A program made the position numbers and the translations under genes. Of a stretch of 5,774 nt of DNA, positions 5,491-5,774 are shown piece by piece. Each line of letters begins with the position of its first letter. Position 1 is the stretch's first letter. The notes under the pieces were generated by a model. That model had not been told where the DNA came from and did no database searches. It was given only the letters and a program-made list of their open reading frames with translations. The DNA is from an uncultured Aliterella sp. (GTDB lineage: Bacteria > Cyanobacteriota > Cyanobacteriia > Cyanobacteriales > Chroococcidiopsidaceae), in assembly GCA_905479905.1 (NCBI GenBank), contig CAJQOK010000054.1, positions 1 through 5,774 on the forward strand, written 5' to 3'.

Positions 5491-5501
5491 CCGAAAATTA
5501 A

Positions 5502-5774
<273 letters not shown>

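Larger units (their letters stand above)
4993..5501 (+). other. Gene-free 509-bp region upstream of chlL
   Basis: No frame here looks like a gene; the longest ATG-started plus-strand frames I noticed are 11 to 13 codons (for example 5364-5405) without ribosome-binding sites. The stretch holds a nested inverted repeat (5093-5135), a T-rich tract (about 5215-5240), a promoter-like pair (5287-5316), a second -10-like TATACT (5357-5362), a 9-bp direct repeat (5413-5421, 5429-5437), and an inverted repeat GCTAGT/ACTAGC (5441-5446, 5462-5467) just before the chlL ribosome-binding site. It is probably the control region and long 5' leader of chlL. No known riboswitch or cyanobacterial small RNA was recognised. 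Confidence 0.6.

Overview
The window comes from a cyanobacterial chromosome. Three things show this. Five copies of the HIP1 octamer GCGATCGC (100-107, 910-917, 2124-2131, 3027-3034, 4307-4314) lie within 5.8 kb. There is a light-independent chlorophyll synthesis gene (chlL). There are also cyanobacterial-style small repeats: a GTAGAGACGTT palindrome present twice and an ATTACCC heptamer tandem array. Base composition is moderately AT-rich. The repeat types fit a larger-genome filamentous or Chroococcidiopsis-like lineage, but the sequence alone does not fix the genus.

Layout: 1-960 (+) is the 3' part of a C-terminal processing protease (S41, Ctp family) with PDZ domain and intact Ser/Asp/Lys catalytic residues. 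It converges on 1004-2341 (-), a four-carbon acid sugar kinase family protein (DUF1537/OtnK-like). Upstream of the kinase on the same strand is 2480-2821 (-), a small exported protein of unknown function. The kinase gene is bracketed by two copies of a dispersed palindrome (971-1001 and 2439-2468) with identical outer arms and different but still paired centres. At 2907-3167 (-) lies what looks like the decayed 3' end of a lost gene, readable only by joining frames. Then come 3205-4521 (+), a lipoprotein of the PQQ-dependent sugar/sorbosone dehydrogenase type, and 4738-4992 (+), a small Trp-rich TIGR02450 protein whose start codon follows the heptamer array directly. A gene-free stretch of about 0.5 kb (4993-5501) with promoter-like and hairpin signals leads into chlL (5502 to the window end, partial), which starts with GTG.

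The genes do not form an evident pathway. Orientation changes twice, only the 2480-2821/1004-2341 pair could be co-transcribed, and the intervals carry repeats and gene debris. I read the window as ordinary chromosome with individually expressed genes. I found no CRISPR array, transposase, tRNA, rRNA, toxin-antitoxin pair or defence-type cluster. The most useful observations are the paired palindromes with compensatory centre changes, the gene remnant, the heptamer array that replaces a ribosome-binding site, and the structured chlL leader.
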